NCBI RefSeq assembly: GCF_016862955.1
Contig: NZ_BONY01000019.1
Span: 62,001-126,000 of the forward strand
Origin: Rhizocola hellebori
Lineage (GTDB): Bacteria; Actinomycetota; Actinomycetes; Mycobacteriales; Micromonosporaceae
Direction of reading: 5' to 3'
DNA: 64,000 nucleotides
The first letter of the stretch is position 1. Each line of letters starts with the position of its first letter. This document shows, one piece after another, positions 1 through 8,008 of the stretch. The notes beneath the pieces were generated by a model. It made no database searches, was not told the DNA's origin, and was given only the letters and a program-made list of their open reading frames with translations. The translations under genes were made by a program, and so were the position numbers.

Positions 1-935
1 GGCTCCTCGGCCTGCTGGCCGCGAGCCTTGCGGACCCGGTCGGTGAGGCGATGCTTCCGGTCAAAGGCCACTATTTTGTGGTACGTGTCGGAGCGTCGAT
101 AGCGCCGCGGCCAAAGCGCCCGCACGAACTTGTTCTGCACCCCGAATGCCCGCGAACACCAGAACCAGTCCGTGTCCCAGCGCCATAGATAGTCCGACAC
201 CGTCAGATAGTCGGTCTGCCTGGTCTGCAGGGAGCGGTAGTAGATGTCCATTCCGGTGTAGTCGCTGGTGGCTGGCGCCTCGTCGGTGAATTCGGCCAAG
301 GTTAAATAGATTTCATCACGGCTGAACACCGTTCCGTCGACGAAGTCGTTGGATTCGTTCGCGCATTCCTTGACCAGCGCCGCAAACGCCTGCTCCGCAT
401 CGTCGAAGCGAACATGGCGAAGCTTGACGTAAGGCTTGACCGGCAAGAGCTCGATCTTCAGCCGCAGCGCGTAGCCGAGCGTGCCGTAGGAGTTGGGAAA
501 AGCATCGAAAAGCGCGGCATGCTCGTTATCGGGACGGGCTATGACTATCCGCCCATCTCCGGTAAGAATCTCCATCTCGAGCACAGACTCGTGGGGCAGC
601 CCGTGCTTGAACGAGGTCGACTCGATGCCCAGACCCGTGACCGCACCACCGATGGTGATCGTCTTGAGCTGCGGCACCACGTAGGGCATCAGCCCATGGG
701 CGAGGGTGGCGGCGACCAGGTCTTCATAGGTGGTCATCCCCTGTACGTCGGCGGTGCGCTCACGCGCGTCGACCTTCAGTACCTTGCCGAACTCGCTAAC
801 ATCGAGCCTTGTCGCTGGGTCGCCGGCTCGAAAGCGGAACAGATTCGACGTGCGCTTGGCCAGCCGAACGGGAGAATCCGCAGGTAAAGCACTATAACTA
901 CGCTGCAGGCGCGCTGTGGCCACGGAATGGTCCAT
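1..935 (-). CDS. FAD-binding oxidoreductase, DHCR24/FAD-PCMH type (3' part missing)
   Basis: The reading frame starts at an ATG at 935 behind a GGTGAGGGA ribosome site and runs off the left edge, so about 311 residues are visible. Residues 60-170 carry the pattern of a PCMH-type FAD-binding domain: a TTYEDL stretch near 68-73, TIGGAVTGLGIESTSFKHG at 94-112 and GTLGYALRLKIE at 151-162. This pattern is characteristic of delta24-sterol-reductase-like oxidoreductases, which use FAD to oxidise or reduce C-C bonds of lipid substrates; the substrate here is unknown. It is transcribed away from the membrane protein at 999. The C-terminal part, which would show substrate-domain features, lies outside the window. 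Confidence 0.8.
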   Translation of the reverse strand, partial: MDHSVATARLQRSYSALPADSPVRLAKRTSNLFRFRAGDPATRLDVSEFGKVLKVDARERTADVQGMTTYEDLVAATLAHGLMPYVVPQLKTITIGGAVTGLGIESTSFKHGLPHESVLEMEILTGDGRIVIARPDNEHAALFDAFPNSYGTLGYALRLKIELLPVKPYVKLRHVRFDDAEQAFAALVKECANESNDFVDGTVFSRDEIYLTLAEFTDEAPATSDYTGMDIYYRSLQTRQTDYLTVSDYLWRWDTDWFWCSRAFGVQNKFVRALWPRRYRRSDTYHKIVAFDRKHRLTDRVRKARGQQAEE

Positions 936-998
936 TCCCTCACCTTAGTTCCGTCCGCGCACTGAGATCAATGTTTGCCTAGATCGCGAGGTTAGGAT

Positions 999-1469
999 GT
1001 GTGTGCGATAGTCGTGCCTGTGTTCAAGCGCTTCTTTCAGGTCGCCTGTTGCCTCGCCGCGCTGCTGGCCGCACTGGCCATCGTTCCCTCGCTGGACAGC
1101 CCCGGCAGCCCCGCGACATGGCCGATCTACCTCGCCGGATCGATCGTCCTCGGACTCGACGCCATTGCGCCCATCCTCCTGAAAGGACGCCTCGTCTGGG
1201 CCGCCATAGCGCTGGCAACCCTGACCGGCACCGGGCTAGGCCTCCTGGCACGGCAAATCGAGCAATGCTGCCCACTCGCCCTCGGCTATCCCTACTCCTG
1301 GATCCTCGATCGCGACGGCTGGTCCCTGAACATCTACCTACTCGGCCTAGACCTCCTCTTCTGGCTCTGCGCCGCAGCCGCCGCAGCGGGCCTGATCCTA
1401 GGCATCCGCCACCTACTGACCACCCGCCTCCCGCGGCCGGACACAGCGCCGACGAGGACGCGGTGCTGA
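999..1469 (+). CDS. Four-helix integral membrane protein, unknown function
   Basis: The 156-residue product has four hydrophobic segments at about residues 12-31, 42-62, 66-85 and 112-140, with little soluble sequence, so it should sit in the cytoplasmic membrane. I do not recognise a family. The start is a choice between 999 and nearby GTG codons (for example 1013); no strong ribosome site decides it. It is divergent from the FAD oxidoreductase. Its stop overlaps the GTG of the small downstream reading frame at 1463, suggesting the two were once co-translated. Confidence 0.6.
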   Translation: MCAIVVPVFKRFFQVACCLAALLAALAIVPSLDSPGSPATWPIYLAGSIVLGLDAIAPILLKGRLVWAAIALATLTGTGLGLLARQIEQCCPLALGYPYSWILDRDGWSLNIYLLGLDLLFWLCAAAAAAGLILGIRHLLTTRLPRPDTAPTRTRC

Positions 1470-1676
1470 CCTGGACCTGGGTCGTCGAAATTTTCGATCG
1501 CCAATCTGGTGACTTTGTTGATCGGCTTTCGCTCAATGGCTTCACCGACTCGACCGCTGTAGTTCTCTTGGCAGTCGAGGCACTTCGATTCTGCCGACCT
1601 GTTCGATCTCCAGGAAGACGTGCGTGTCTTCGCGGGGCCTGCATCTCTGCGTTGGCTGGCTGATGCAGAGATGTAG
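1463..1676 (+). pseudogene. Frameshifted small gene, DUF7683/immunity-like
   Basis: A GTG at 1463 overlaps the stop of the membrane-protein gene. It opens a frame beginning with residues like WTWVVEIFDRQSGDFVD, which resembles the N-terminus of DUF7683 proteins, small proteins often found beside toxin loci. Around 1560-1590 the sensible coding frame changes: the continuation reading HFDSADLFDLQEDVRVFAG is in another frame, whose upstream part has a stop. I therefore read this as one gene broken by a small indel. The end of the second frame lies inside the first hairpin repeat. The family match is from memory of the N-terminal pattern and needs a profile search. Confidence 0.4.
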
Positions 1677-1757
1677 GTGGTGGCGAGGATGTGGGGTGTC
1701 TTTGTGGGGCCTACATCTCTGTGTTGGCTGGGTGATGCAGAGATGTAGGTGGTAGTG
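1625..1757. repeat. Tandem 72-bp-period repeat, each unit holding a 12-bp hairpin
   Basis: Two copies (1625-1685 and 1697-1757) are about 89 percent identical with a 72-base offset. Each contains an inverted repeat: unit 1 has CCTGCATCTCTG at 1638-1649 pairing with 1666-1677 (one G-T wobble); unit 2 has CCTACATCTCTG at 1710-1721 pairing perfectly with 1738-1749. The loops are 16 bases. The core words CATCTCTGC and GATGCAGAG recur in a hairpin at 41471-41498. The rest of the gene-free stretch up to 1856 shows nothing else I can name. Confidence 0.75.
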
Positions 1758-1856
1758 GGGCTGTGGGTGGGCAGTGCTGGTGCTCTGGGAGGCGCCGGAT
1801 TGAGCTTGATCCGGCGCAGTTCGATGACGTCCTTGGCACGAATTGGGGCGGGCGGG

Positions 1857-3491
1857 TCAGGATTGGGCGCTGCGTTGGATTATTTCGGGGATGTTGAGCC
1901 ACCATTGCGCCGCCGTGCGCAGGTCGGGATGGAGGTCGGGGGCGGTGAGCAGGTTGGTCAGGTCGTGGCGGCGACCTGCGGTGCCTAGGCTGTAGAGGAG
2001 TGCTTTGGCGTCACAGCGAAGCGGGTTGTCGCGCTCGCGGAGCAGGCGGCTTACCGCGTGCGGCCAGGGGTGGGTGTCGGGTTCGGCGCGGAGGTGACCC
2101 ACGATCCAGGCTGCTGACTCGCTGATGGGCGCGGGCAGGTTGCGGCTGAGCAGGAGCCGCCATACCAGGGGGATTTCGGGGGCGCCGCCGAGGTGGCCCA
2201 GCGCTTGGACGAGGGGTGTGGCCAGGGTGGGGTTGGCCAGGGTCGCGCTCTTGCCGAGCTCGTGCGCGATCGCGCGGGCCAGCGCGGGGCGGTAGGGCGT
2301 GGCGGCGATGGCCTGGGCCGCTACCACGCGGCGGGTGCCCTGGGGGTGGAAGAGCATTTCGGTGATGAGCCATGTGAGGACCGGGTCGCGCCGCAGGATT
2401 CCCTGATGCATCAACGCCAGCGCGGAGTCGCCGAGCCGGTGCGCCACGGCCTGTACGGTTTCCCGCGCGCAGGTCCTTCCGGACCGGAGGACGTTGTTGG
2501 TGACCAGGTCGTCCTTGGTGGCCTTGGTCAGCATGCGGCGGGTGGCGGGGGTGGCGGCCGGTAGCACCTGGCGCACGGTCTCGGCGGCGGCGACCCGGCA
2601 TGCCAGGTGGGAGCTGTTGTCCTGCAACGTGTCTGCGGCCGCGCTGGAGAGCTGGTGGAGCTGTTCGGGGCGGAAGTGTCCCCGCCCGGCTTTCTCGGCC
2701 ACGGCCCACCAGGCCGCGCGCAACGCGTGATCGTTGCCGGGGCAATCGATCTGTCGCAGCAGCTGGCTGGCGGCGGCCGGGTGTGGGGTCATCTCCAGCA
2801 GCGCCATCGGCTCGATGAGGATCTGGCTGCGATGATCTTCGATGACGGTGGTGCAGGCCTCGATGACCGCGAACGTGCCGTCACGCACGCCGAGCAGCCG
2901 GTTGATGGCCTCGCAGCGCAGTAGCCAGGCGGTGCCTTCGGCGATCAGCATTTCGCCCAGCAGGCGGTCGGCCAGCTGATCGAACAGCCGCCGCGGGTGC
3001 AGCAGTACGGGCACGGTCCACAGGCCGGCCGAAAGCTCGTCCCAGTCGCGGCCCGACATCACCTCCGCGCCGAGTGCCCGGTCGAGGAGCTGGCTCAGGC
3101 CGTCGCGGGCGGCCCCGTCGTCGGCGTTCACGGCAGCGCGCAGCGCGGGAGGGCCGAGCCGGCCCAGCGACTCGCGGTAAAGGGTATGGGCGACAGCGCC
3201 GATGCGGCCGTCGCACAGATCCAGCACCTGTTCGTAGCGCCGGATGACGCCGGGGGTGACCCGCAATGTGGCGCGCTCCCAGCGGCTGATCTGCGATTCG
3301 GAGGCCGGTATGCCCTCCGGGCCGCCGCTGAAAGCTCGAATGAACCTGGCCGCGACGGCGAGACTTTCGTCCTTGCCATAGATCCGGTTGACCCGCAACA
3401 GCCAGGCGATCACTGTCTCGCAGCCCTGGCTCGCGGTGACCGGCGGGGCGGACGGTCCTGGATCGGGCCGTCGCCCCCGGGCATCCCTCAT
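1857..3491 (-). CDS. XRE-type HTH regulator with HEAT-like C-terminal region
   Basis: A start at 3491 (MRDARGRR) gives 544 residues and clears the divergent gene; a longer upstream frame exists but would overlap it. Residues about 42-95 contain a helix-turn-helix of the XRE kind (SESQISRWERATLRVTPGVI, residues 64-83). The remaining roughly 430 residues are helical and repeat-like (many AxAxxLG/WxVxxL stretches), as in HEAT/ARM-type scaffolds. It probably binds DNA and senses a partner through the repeat region. It is divergent from the secreted peptidase at 3589, and an inverted repeat lies between them, so it may regulate itself or that gene. Confidence 0.55.
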   Translation of the reverse strand: MRDARGRRPDPGPSAPPVTASQGCETVIAWLLRVNRIYGKDESLAVAARFIRAFSGGPEGIPASESQISRWERATLRVTPGVIRRYEQVLDLCDGRIGAVAHTLYRESLGRLGPPALRAAVNADDGAARDGLSQLLDRALGAEVMSGRDWDELSAGLWTVPVLLHPRRLFDQLADRLLGEMLIAEGTAWLLRCEAINRLLGVRDGTFAVIEACTTVIEDHRSQILIEPMALLEMTPHPAAASQLLRQIDCPGNDHALRAAWWAVAEKAGRGHFRPEQLHQLSSAAADTLQDNSSHLACRVAAAETVRQVLPAATPATRRMLTKATKDDLVTNNVLRSGRTCARETVQAVAHRLGDSALALMHQGILRRDPVLTWLITEMLFHPQGTRRVVAAQAIAATPYRPALARAIAHELGKSATLANPTLATPLVQALGHLGGAPEIPLVWRLLLSRNLPAPISESAAWIVGHLRAEPDTHPWPHAVSRLLRERDNPLRCDAKALLYSLGTAGRRHDLTNLLTAPDLHPDLRTAAQWWLNIPEIIQRSAQS

Positions 3492-3515
3492 GCCCGGAGA
3501 ATATAGACAACTACC

Positions 3516-3548
3516 TTTCTTGCAACCCCGCACAATCATCGCAAGAAA
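3516..3548. promoter_or_regulatory. Inverted repeat in a divergent promoter region
   Basis: TTTCTTGC at 3516-3523 and GCAAGAAA at 3541-3548 form a perfect 8-base inverted repeat with a 17-base spacer, in the 97-base gap between the HTH regulator and the secreted peptidase. Position and symmetry suit an operator for the adjacent regulator; binding is inference. Confidence 0.45.
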
Positions 3549-3588
3549 TCTGCGTTCATCACTATCCAGGCCGCACACTCGCCTGGTG

Positions 3589-4497
3589 ATGCGTTCAGCC
3601 AGATCAGCAGTTGCACAATTGTTGGCCGGCCTCGTAGCCGGCTCGGTCATCCTGTTGGGGGCACCGCCGGCGGCTGCGTTCGCCAAGCCCGACAAGGATG
3701 TCTGCGCAAACTTGCTTGCGCCACATGACTTGAACTTCGGCAAGGGGGAAAAGACCACCCCGCTCAGCGATGCTGTCGTGGCTGCGGTCTCCAGCTACAA
3801 GGCGGCGCACGACCTTTTCGCCGCCGACCGGCCCACCGCGGCGCAGCTCGCGGACTCAGCGGCGCACCAGGCCCGCAAGGAAGAGATGTTCCGCAAGGGT
3901 GAGATCAAACGCGCGGCAGTGCCGTGCGCGGGGTTCTCCACCAACGCGTCCGGGCAGATCAGCTGGATGTACCACTACGGCCAGGTCACCAACTACTTCT
4001 GCGGCCCCGCGGTGGTTTCCATGTTCTCCGCCACCGTGCCGGGATCCAGCCCGTACAACCTCGATCAGTGGACGGTGGCCAACTACATGGGCACGCCCGG
4101 CGCGGGCGGCACCAGCTGGTCGATGGAAACCAACGGGCTCAACAACTTCGTCGGCATCCCCGACTTCGGGTGGTCCTTCTACGGGATGGCGTGGCTGTCG
4201 GATCCGCCGACCCAGCAGCAGCGGACCACGTTCTACAACAACCTTGTCTCCGACGTGGGCGTCAGCTCGCCGATCGCGGGGCTGGCCTGGGAGGTGCCCT
4301 ACGGCCCGCATCTGGTGGGTCATCCGGTCAGCCAGGAGATCGGGCACTGGATCGAAATCGGGGGCTACAACACCAGCCCGAGCCAGGTCTGGTACGCCGA
4401 CCCGGCCACCACGGTGTGGAGTTCGGTGCCCGCCTACTCATGGTTCGACATGAATACGATGGGAGTCATTCTCGGTGGCGCGGGCTACATCTGGTAA
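3589..4497 (+). CDS. Secreted C39-like cysteine peptidase
   Basis: The ATG at 3589 gives 302 residues beginning with a clear Sec signal peptide (MRSARS, hydrophobic 8-25, AAA before residue 31). The mature part fits the papain-like peptidase C39-like fold: YFCGPAVVSM puts the nucleophile Cys at 138, GHWIEIGGY the His at 253 and YADPA the Asp at 271. There is no ABC transporter domain or bacteriocin precursor nearby, so it looks like a free extracellular peptidase or amidohydrolase rather than a leader peptidase. Longer in-frame starts back to 3388 would place the signal peptide internally and overlap the divergent gene, so I reject them. It overlaps the next gene by 23 bases. Confidence 0.75.
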   Translation: MRSARSAVAQLLAGLVAGSVILLGAPPAAAFAKPDKDVCANLLAPHDLNFGKGEKTTPLSDAVVAAVSSYKAAHDLFAADRPTAAQLADSAAHQARKEEMFRKGEIKRAAVPCAGFSTNASGQISWMYHYGQVTNYFCGPAVVSMFSATVPGSSPYNLDQWTVANYMGTPGAGGTSWSMETNGLNNFVGIPDFGWSFYGMAWLSDPPTQQQRTTFYNNLVSDVGVSSPIAGLAWEVPYGPHLVGHPVSQEIGHWIEIGGYNTSPSQVWYADPATTVWSSVPAYSWFDMNTMGVILGGAGYIW

Positions 4498-5566
4498 ATA
4501 CCTGGCCGCGCTGGCCGTCGTCGCGCTGACGGGGTGGGGCACCGGCTGCTCCGCCCCGCCGGCGCCCGACCCCGCGCCGGAAGGCCTGAGCCAGCAGGTG
4601 TGCTTCGGACCCGAGCCGGCCCAATGGGCGGCGCAAGCGGTGGCCACCACGACATCGCAAGGCCTGACCTTCGGGGTGCACGCGGTCGCGGGCGAGGTCG
4701 TGTTTGGACAGTTCCATTCCAGCGCCGGCCGCGGGGTGGGCGCGCTGGATCCCCGATCGGGCAAGCTCACCACCATCGGCGACTACGCGCCCGGCGTGTC
4801 CGGGCTGGGCGCGATGGCCGCCGAGTCGCCGTGGATCGTGTGGGAGCAGCTGAACTCGAAGACCAATCTGTCCGACTGGAGTGTGCACGCGTTCAATCAG
4901 GACACCGGGGACAGATTGGTGGTGGCCACCTCTGCGGGGCCCGATGGCGGTTACGTTGCCGGGCAGCAGCCGCTTCCGGCGCTGGCGCACGGCATCGTCG
5001 CGTGGGCGCAACCGGTGCGCGGCTCTGCCGGTACCGTGGAATCAGAACTGAAATCTTTTGATCTTGCTGCTCGGGGTGTCACGACGCTGGACACCGGGCG
5101 GCTCAGCTCGCCGGTCTTCGCGGGTCCATATCTGTTGTGGGCCAAGGTGGATTCGGCGATGAGCTACACCCTGCACGCGGTCGACGCGAAGACACTGCGC
5201 AGCGTCGAATTGCCTGAACCGCTTCGCCATCCCGCTTCCGTGGCCTATCTGAGCGGATCGCCCGACTACCTGGCGTGGAGCAGCCAGGATCTTTCCCGTC
5301 TTGACGTGTGGCACTTCGGCACGCAGCAGCGCAAGAGCTTCACTGTTGCCGACCGTCACCACGCCTTCCAGTTTCTTCACCTCGCCGGGGGATTTCTGCT
5401 GTGGTACGGCGGCACCGCCTCCTCCGTCCTCGACCTGAGCACCGGGGCCGCCTTCGATGTGGCGGGTACCGTGACCGGCTCGGCCGATTGGATCGTCACC
5501 GCACAGCAGCAGCGGGTGGCGCGGATAGCTACCCCCTCCGCACCACGCCTGCACTGCCCACCCTGA
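4475..5566 (+). CDS. Lipoprotein with beta-propeller-like repeats, unknown function
   Basis: The GTG at 4475 gives 363 residues with an N-terminal membrane segment ending in GWGTGC, a weak lipobox that would lipidate Cys25. The rest is a series of Trp/Gly-containing beta segments (WIVWEQL, IVAWAQP, LLWAKV, LAWSSQ, LLWYGG) spaced about 45 residues apart, consistent with a five- to six-bladed propeller. There are no catalytic motifs. The overlap with the C39-like peptidase gene suggests co-translation; a role as an anchored partner of that peptidase is inference. Confidence 0.6.
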   Translation: MARATSGKYLAALAVVALTGWGTGCSAPPAPDPAPEGLSQQVCFGPEPAQWAAQAVATTTSQGLTFGVHAVAGEVVFGQFHSSAGRGVGALDPRSGKLTTIGDYAPGVSGLGAMAAESPWIVWEQLNSKTNLSDWSVHAFNQDTGDRLVVATSAGPDGGYVAGQQPLPALAHGIVAWAQPVRGSAGTVESELKSFDLAARGVTTLDTGRLSSPVFAGPYLLWAKVDSAMSYTLHAVDAKTLRSVELPEPLRHPASVAYLSGSPDYLAWSSQDLSRLDVWHFGTQQRKSFTVADRHHAFQFLHLAGGFLLWYGGTASSVLDLSTGAAFDVAGTVTGSADWIVTAQQQRVARIATPSAPRLHCPP

Positions 5567-5571
5567 TCGGG

Positions 5572-5823
5572 TCAGAATCCGCCGCCCATGCGCCACACCG
5601 AGGCGGCGAGAACGGAAATCAGCATGACCACGACGACGATCCGGGTGAAGATCACAGCACCCCGGCTGCGATGGGAACTGGTCGCCGCATCGGCGAAGGC
5701 CGAGACGCCGGCCACGAAACCGCCCGGGGACAGGTAGTTGCTGTCCTCTGTCCACGGGACCAGCTTGGGCGCCTCGCTCGGAGGGACCTCTTTGTACTGA
5801 TCTGAGCTATCAGTAGCCGTCAT
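5572..5823 (-). CDS. Small single-pass membrane protein
   Basis: The ATG at 5823 follows GGAGGA directly and overlaps the stop of the CocE-like gene by four bases, which fixes the start; an upstream ATG would lengthen it by 13 residues. The 83-residue product has a polar N-terminus and one hydrophobic segment (VIFTRIVVVVMLISVLAASV) near the C-terminus. It is the last gene of the monooxygenase/MarR/hydrolase operon. Function unknown. Confidence 0.6.
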   Translation of the reverse strand: MTATDSSDQYKEVPPSEAPKLVPWTEDSNYLSPGGFVAGVSAFADAATSSHRSRGAVIFTRIVVVVMLISVLAASVWRMGGGF

Positions 5824-7532
5824 TCCTCCACTATGACTGACGCATACCCGTCCGGCACCCACACCGGCAGGTCGATTCGGGAAGGCGCGGCGGTGGCGTG
5901 CGAGATCTCCTGGTCGGCGCGGAGCAAGGTGGCCGCGGTGGCCGACGGCTCACCGCTGCCCGGGTTGCGCGCGTAACGCGGATGCGCACCCGAGCTGACC
6001 TGCACACCGATGCGGTGACCGGCGTCGAAGCGGTGGAAGGTGGGCCAGAGCCGCACCTCGATCTCACGGAAACCCTCGGCGTCGGGCTGCGGATCGGTCG
6101 CGGCCGTCGCGATGCTGCCGATGCGCCGGATTCCGTCGCAGACGGTCATCGACCGCCCGTCCGGGTGCACGTCGCAGAGCCGTACGAACAGGTCGGCGCT
6201 TGGCCGCGACGAGCGAAACCTGATGCGGGCGACCGGTTCCCCGGCGACCACCGTGGCCGCCGCGAGCGGCTCGCTCCGGAACACGGCGACGTCGTCGCGC
6301 CGCTCATGGGCGACATTGTCGACCGGACCCGAATGGGGCCGCAGGCTCGGCCCGCCCACGGCCGGGGTGGGGTCGCCGGGATCGTAGGAATAGCGGGTGA
6401 CCCCGCCTTCGGCGGCCGCGGGATCGAGCAGACCCGACGCGTGCAGGTGCCACGGCTGGGCCTGCGAGCCCGGTGGCGGCCACGCCGGAAGGTCGTGCCA
6501 TTGTTCTGCGCCGGTGAGGAAGGCGCGCACCGGCGCGACCCGGTTGCTTTTCGCGCCCACGAGATGTTCCTTGAGGAACGCCACGCTTTCGGAAACTGCG
6601 GGCGCGCCCATGCCCGCCGACACGTGACCCCACGGCCCGATCGTCAGCCGCGGCGGGCGCCCGGCGGCGGCCAGCTGGGCGTAGTCACGCAGTTGCCAGG
6701 GCAGGAAGATGTCGTACCAGCCGGAAATCATGTAGATCGGGGCGGTGACGTCGGAAACCGAGGCGGTGTGCGACTGCTGGGTCCAATACTCGTCGGTGAG
6801 CTTCTCGTGCGCCAGCCAATCCTGATACCAGCCGACCGGGTGGCCCGCCGCGGCGGTGTCCCCGCCGCGCAGCGGCAACACGCCGAAAGCCTTTTCCAGC
6901 TTGGGATCGGGCCGCAACTGAGACAGGATCAGCGGCACCATGGCCCGGCGGTGCATCCGGTCCATCATCTGGGTCCAGCCGAGCGCGTTGCGCAGCGAGA
7001 AAGCCCCATTGTCCCAAGTGATCGCGCCGAAGTCGGGCATCGTGGTGATGAGGCACAGCGCATCGGGTGCGGTGCCGGGATCCTCGCGCTGCAGCCGCCC
7101 GGCCACCGCCCATTGGGTGTAGCCGAGGTAGCTTTGCCCATAGGTGGCAAGCGATCCGGTGAACCATGGCTGGCGGCGTACCCACCGATGCGTGGCGATG
7201 CCATCGCGTTGCTCGTCGAGCTGCGGCGTGAAGACCCCGGCCGATCCCCAGGTGCCGCGGCAGCTCTGCACCAGCACCGTGAACCCCTCTCGGGCCAGCG
7301 CGGAGGCCTGGGTGGTCAGGCCGCGCCGCCCGTAGGGCGAGCGCATGACAATGGTCGGCAGCGGCGGGTTCACCTCACCCACCGGGGTGCGCAGATCGGC
7401 GAGCAGCTCGACGCCGTCGTCCATGGGCACGGCCAGGTTCTTGCGAAGGGTGAAGTCGTAAGGCCCCGGCGTCAGCCCTCGGATCATCCGGGCCTGCAGC
7501 CAACGCGACATCCGCTGCCGAAAGGTGCTCAT
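5820..7532 (-). CDS. CocE/NonD-type alpha/beta hydrolase (X-Pro dipeptidyl-peptidase S15 family)
   Basis: The 570-residue protein has the S15/CocE layout. An N-terminal alpha/beta hydrolase domain carries TYGQSYLGYTQW, with nucleophile Ser134; the His side is probably GPWGH in the middle. A C-terminal jelly-roll domain from about residue 350 ends with the typical segments RIGVQVSSGAHPRYARN and SRIDLPVW. Family members hydrolyse esters or acyl amides such as cocaine or beta-lactam side chains; the substrate here is unknown. The ATG at 7532 sits behind GGAGGAAGAG and overlaps the MarR stop by four bases. No signal peptide is evident. Confidence 0.85.
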   Translation of the reverse strand: MSTFRQRMSRWLQARMIRGLTPGPYDFTLRKNLAVPMDDGVELLADLRTPVGEVNPPLPTIVMRSPYGRRGLTTQASALAREGFTVLVQSCRGTWGSAGVFTPQLDEQRDGIATHRWVRRQPWFTGSLATYGQSYLGYTQWAVAGRLQREDPGTAPDALCLITTMPDFGAITWDNGAFSLRNALGWTQMMDRMHRRAMVPLILSQLRPDPKLEKAFGVLPLRGGDTAAAGHPVGWYQDWLAHEKLTDEYWTQQSHTASVSDVTAPIYMISGWYDIFLPWQLRDYAQLAAAGRPPRLTIGPWGHVSAGMGAPAVSESVAFLKEHLVGAKSNRVAPVRAFLTGAEQWHDLPAWPPPGSQAQPWHLHASGLLDPAAAEGGVTRYSYDPGDPTPAVGGPSLRPHSGPVDNVAHERRDDVAVFRSEPLAAATVVAGEPVARIRFRSSRPSADLFVRLCDVHPDGRSMTVCDGIRRIGSIATAATDPQPDAEGFREIEVRLWPTFHRFDAGHRIGVQVSSGAHPRYARNPGSGEPSATAATLLRADQEISHATAAPSRIDLPVWVPDGYASVIVEE

Positions 7533-8008
7533 TTCTCTTCCTCCGATTTGGTGGTACCGGCGATGAGCCGCTGCGCGTTGACAGCGTCACACAACCGTTG
7601 CAGCGCGGGAAGTGCGGCGGCGAGGGCATGATGGTCCGGTGTGGACAGTGTGGCGGCGGCGTCGGCGACGAGCCGGGCGCTGGCGCGATCGAAGCGGCCG
7701 AACAGGTCCAAGGCTCGCGCGGAGGCCAGCACGGCGACCTGCCGCCGGTCATCGCGGCGCTGCTGGCGGGCGATCAACCCGTTGGCCTCCATCGCCCGCA
7801 GCAGGTTGCTCACCGTCGAACGGCTCAAACCCAGCCGCTGCGCCAATTCGCCGGGCGCCGCGACCGTGCCCCGGGGGAGGGCCCGGATGATTTCGATCTG
7901 TGCGTCGGGGATCTCCGGAAGGTGTTCGGCCGCCCGGGCCGCGGCAAGCAGCGCACGCCTCAACGGCGAGATGACCGCCGCCAGCCCGGCCGGATCGAGC
8001 GCGCTCAC
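7529..8008 (-). CDS. MarR-family transcriptional regulator
   Basis: The GTG at 8008 overlaps the stop of the monooxygenase gene (GTGA), giving 159 residues; longer frames upstream lie inside that gene and are rejected. Residues about 45-105 form a winged helix with the MarR pattern (LAQRLGLSRSTVSNLLRAME for the HTH, then a wing with RQQRRDDRRQVAVL). Flanking helices would form the dimer interface. In this setting it most likely represses its own operon and responds to an aromatic or ester substrate of the neighbouring enzymes. Confidence 0.85.
   Translation of the reverse strand: MSALDPAGLAAVISPLRRALLAAARAAEHLPEIPDAQIEIIRALPRGTVAAPGELAQRLGLSRSTVSNLLRAMEANGLIARQQRRDDRRQVAVLASARALDLFGRFDRASARLVADAAATLSTPDHHALAAALPALQRLCDAVNAQRLIAGTTKSEEEK

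Noticed and set aside
3388-3588. N-terminal extension of the C39-like peptidase
   Set aside because: Would bury the signal peptide and overlap the divergent regulator.
5898-7631. 577-residue plus-strand frame
   Set aside because: Antisense to the CocE-like hydrolase, which has clear catalytic motifs.
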